From: an uncultured Roseovarius sp.
GTDB taxonomy: Bacteria > Pseudomonadota > Alphaproteobacteria > Rhodobacterales > Rhodobacteraceae
Length of the DNA: 64,000 bases
Assembly: GCA_947496175.1 (NCBI GenBank)
Contig: CANMBU010000001.1
Location: forward strand, 1,054,001-1,118,000
Direction: 5' to 3'
Shown piece after piece: positions 63,304 to 64,000 of this stretch. The first letter of the stretch is position 1; the number at the start of each line of letters is the position of its first letter. A program made the position numbers and the translations under genes. The notes below the pieces were generated by a model. That model was given only the letters and a program-made list of their open reading frames with translations. It had not been told where the DNA came from and ran no database searches.

Positions 63304-64000
63304 ATGATCGGAATTATCGGTATTCTTGTAATCTTTGCGATGGTTTTTGGCGGTTATCTCGCGGCTGGTGGAAAGCTTGGGATCATTCTCAAAGCTCTCC
63401 CATTTGAGATGATGATGATCGGAGGGGCGGCAATCGGTGCGTTCTTGATCAGCAATGATATGGGGGCAATCAAGCATACAGCGAAAGACATTGGAAAAGT
63501 CTTCAAAGGCCCAAAATGGAAGCCAGATGATTACCGAGAACTGCTATGTCTGCTCTTTGAACTTCTTAGACTCGCGCGTGCAAATCCAGTTGGAATTGAA
63601 GAGCACATTGAGACACCAGAAGAGTCGACGATCTTTAGTAAGTACCAAAAAATTCTTGACGATAAAGAAGCCATAGCACTGATCTGCGACACAATGCGAT
63701 CAGCCTCGATGAACTACGATGACCCTCATCAGGTCGAGGATGTCCTGGACAAGCGCATGGAAGCATCCATGCATCACGCGCTACATTCCAGTCACGCGCT
63801 TCAGACAATGGCAGATGGTCTGCCGGCGCTGGGGATTGTCGCGGCGGTTTTGGGGGTTATCAAAACGATGGCCTCTATTGATCAGCCTCCAGAAGTGCTA
63901 GGCAAAATGATCGGTGGTGCTTTGGTTGGGACATTCTTGGGCGTCTTTCTTGCCTATGGTCTTGTTGGTCCCTTTGCCGGCAAGGTCAAAGCGGTGGTTG
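63304..64000 (+). CDS. motA: Flagellar stator protein MotA, C-terminus outside window
   Basis: 232 codons are seen from the ATG at 63304; the frame is open at base 64000. Two N-terminal TMs (IIGILVIFAMVFGGYLAAGG and FEMMMIGGAAIGAFLI), a cytoplasmic loop with the DYRELLCLLFELLRLA region, and a TM with the proline motif LPALGIVAAVLGVIKTM. MotA uses ion flow to turn the motor with MotB. The final helix is beginning at VGTFLGVFLAYGLVGP. Confidence 0.95.
   Translation, partial: MIGIIGILVIFAMVFGGYLAAGGKLGIILKALPFEMMMIGGAAIGAFLISNDMGAIKHTAKDIGKVFKGPKWKPDDYRELLCLLFELLRLARANPVGIEEHIETPEESTIFSKYQKILDDKEAIALICDTMRSASMNYDDPHQVEDVLDKRMEASMHHALHSSHALQTMADGLPALGIVAAVLGVIKTMASIDQPPEVLGKMIGGALVGTFLGVFLAYGLVGPFAGKVKAVV

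Noticed and set aside
1..64000. CRISPR arrays, insertion sequences, prophage genes, tRNA or rRNA genes
   Set aside because: No regularly spaced repeats of CRISPR size, no transposase or integrase, and no cloverleaf-like sequence were noticed on reading; a tRNAscan or Rfam run could still find a missed one.

Overview
The window looks like chromosomal DNA of a marine Rhodobacteraceae (Roseobacter-group alphaproteobacterium). The evidence is the protein sequences, RegB/SenC/RegA, AddAB in place of RecBCD, a mic60-hemY-hemD block, CtrA-type TTAA boxes, and the gene order mnmE-mnmG-rsmG-parA-parB next to rho-hemJ-[origin]-maf-aroE-coaE-dnaQ-secB. No rRNA, tRNA, CRISPR array or insertion sequence was seen.

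1-19.1 kb is the origin-proximal housekeeping region. A TPM-domain gene, grpE and hrcA read left, diverging from rph-rdgB-hemW-ybaN. Then mnmE-mnmG-rsmG-parA-parB form a tight leftward operon. Two perfect 16-bp parS palindromes lie inside the first codons of rsmG and mnmG. Between hemJ and maf is a 411-bp AT-rich stretch with DnaA-box-like 9-mers that I call the probable oriC. Rightward maf-aroE-coaE-dnaQ and tim44-mltA-smr overlap almost end to end, with secB and fxsA leftward between them.

19.1-30.3 kb is more variable: an MFS carrier, a DadA/SoxB-like flavoprotein, a truncated DUF1989 remnant, a DUF2853 protein, ahcY, two tandem paralogous small secreted proteins and an FkbM methyltransferase, an HD hydrolase and a GNAT protein. 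It ends with the redox system regA-senC / regB.

30.3-42.8 kb holds a PAS-only, DivL-like membrane protein behind a perfect CtrA box, followed by tsaE-amgK-murU-addB-addA-trxA and hslV-hslU. 42.8-44.6 kb is an accessory pocket with a two-gene HEPN module. 44.6-52.1 kb carries a GFA protein, hemY-mic60-hemD, tsaD-gpsA-yciI-EVE and a DUF1761 protein. From 52.3 kb to the end lies a flagellar cluster: motB, flgE-flgK-flgL-flgI, the opposing fliF-fliH-fliN-fliP, then fliL, a coiled-coil protein, a MotE-like chaperone and motA, which runs off the edge.

The most unusual signal is a dispersed intergenic element at 20.4 and 45.0 kb. Each copy has five direct units of about ACCGACGTNNT in a 12+11+11+11+11 layout, with TTAATCC 8 bp before and GTTAACC 20 bp after. 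The other candidates are the HEPN pair, the kinase-less DivL-like protein with its CtrA box, and a 48-residue cysteine-rich ORF facing a bidirectional terminator.
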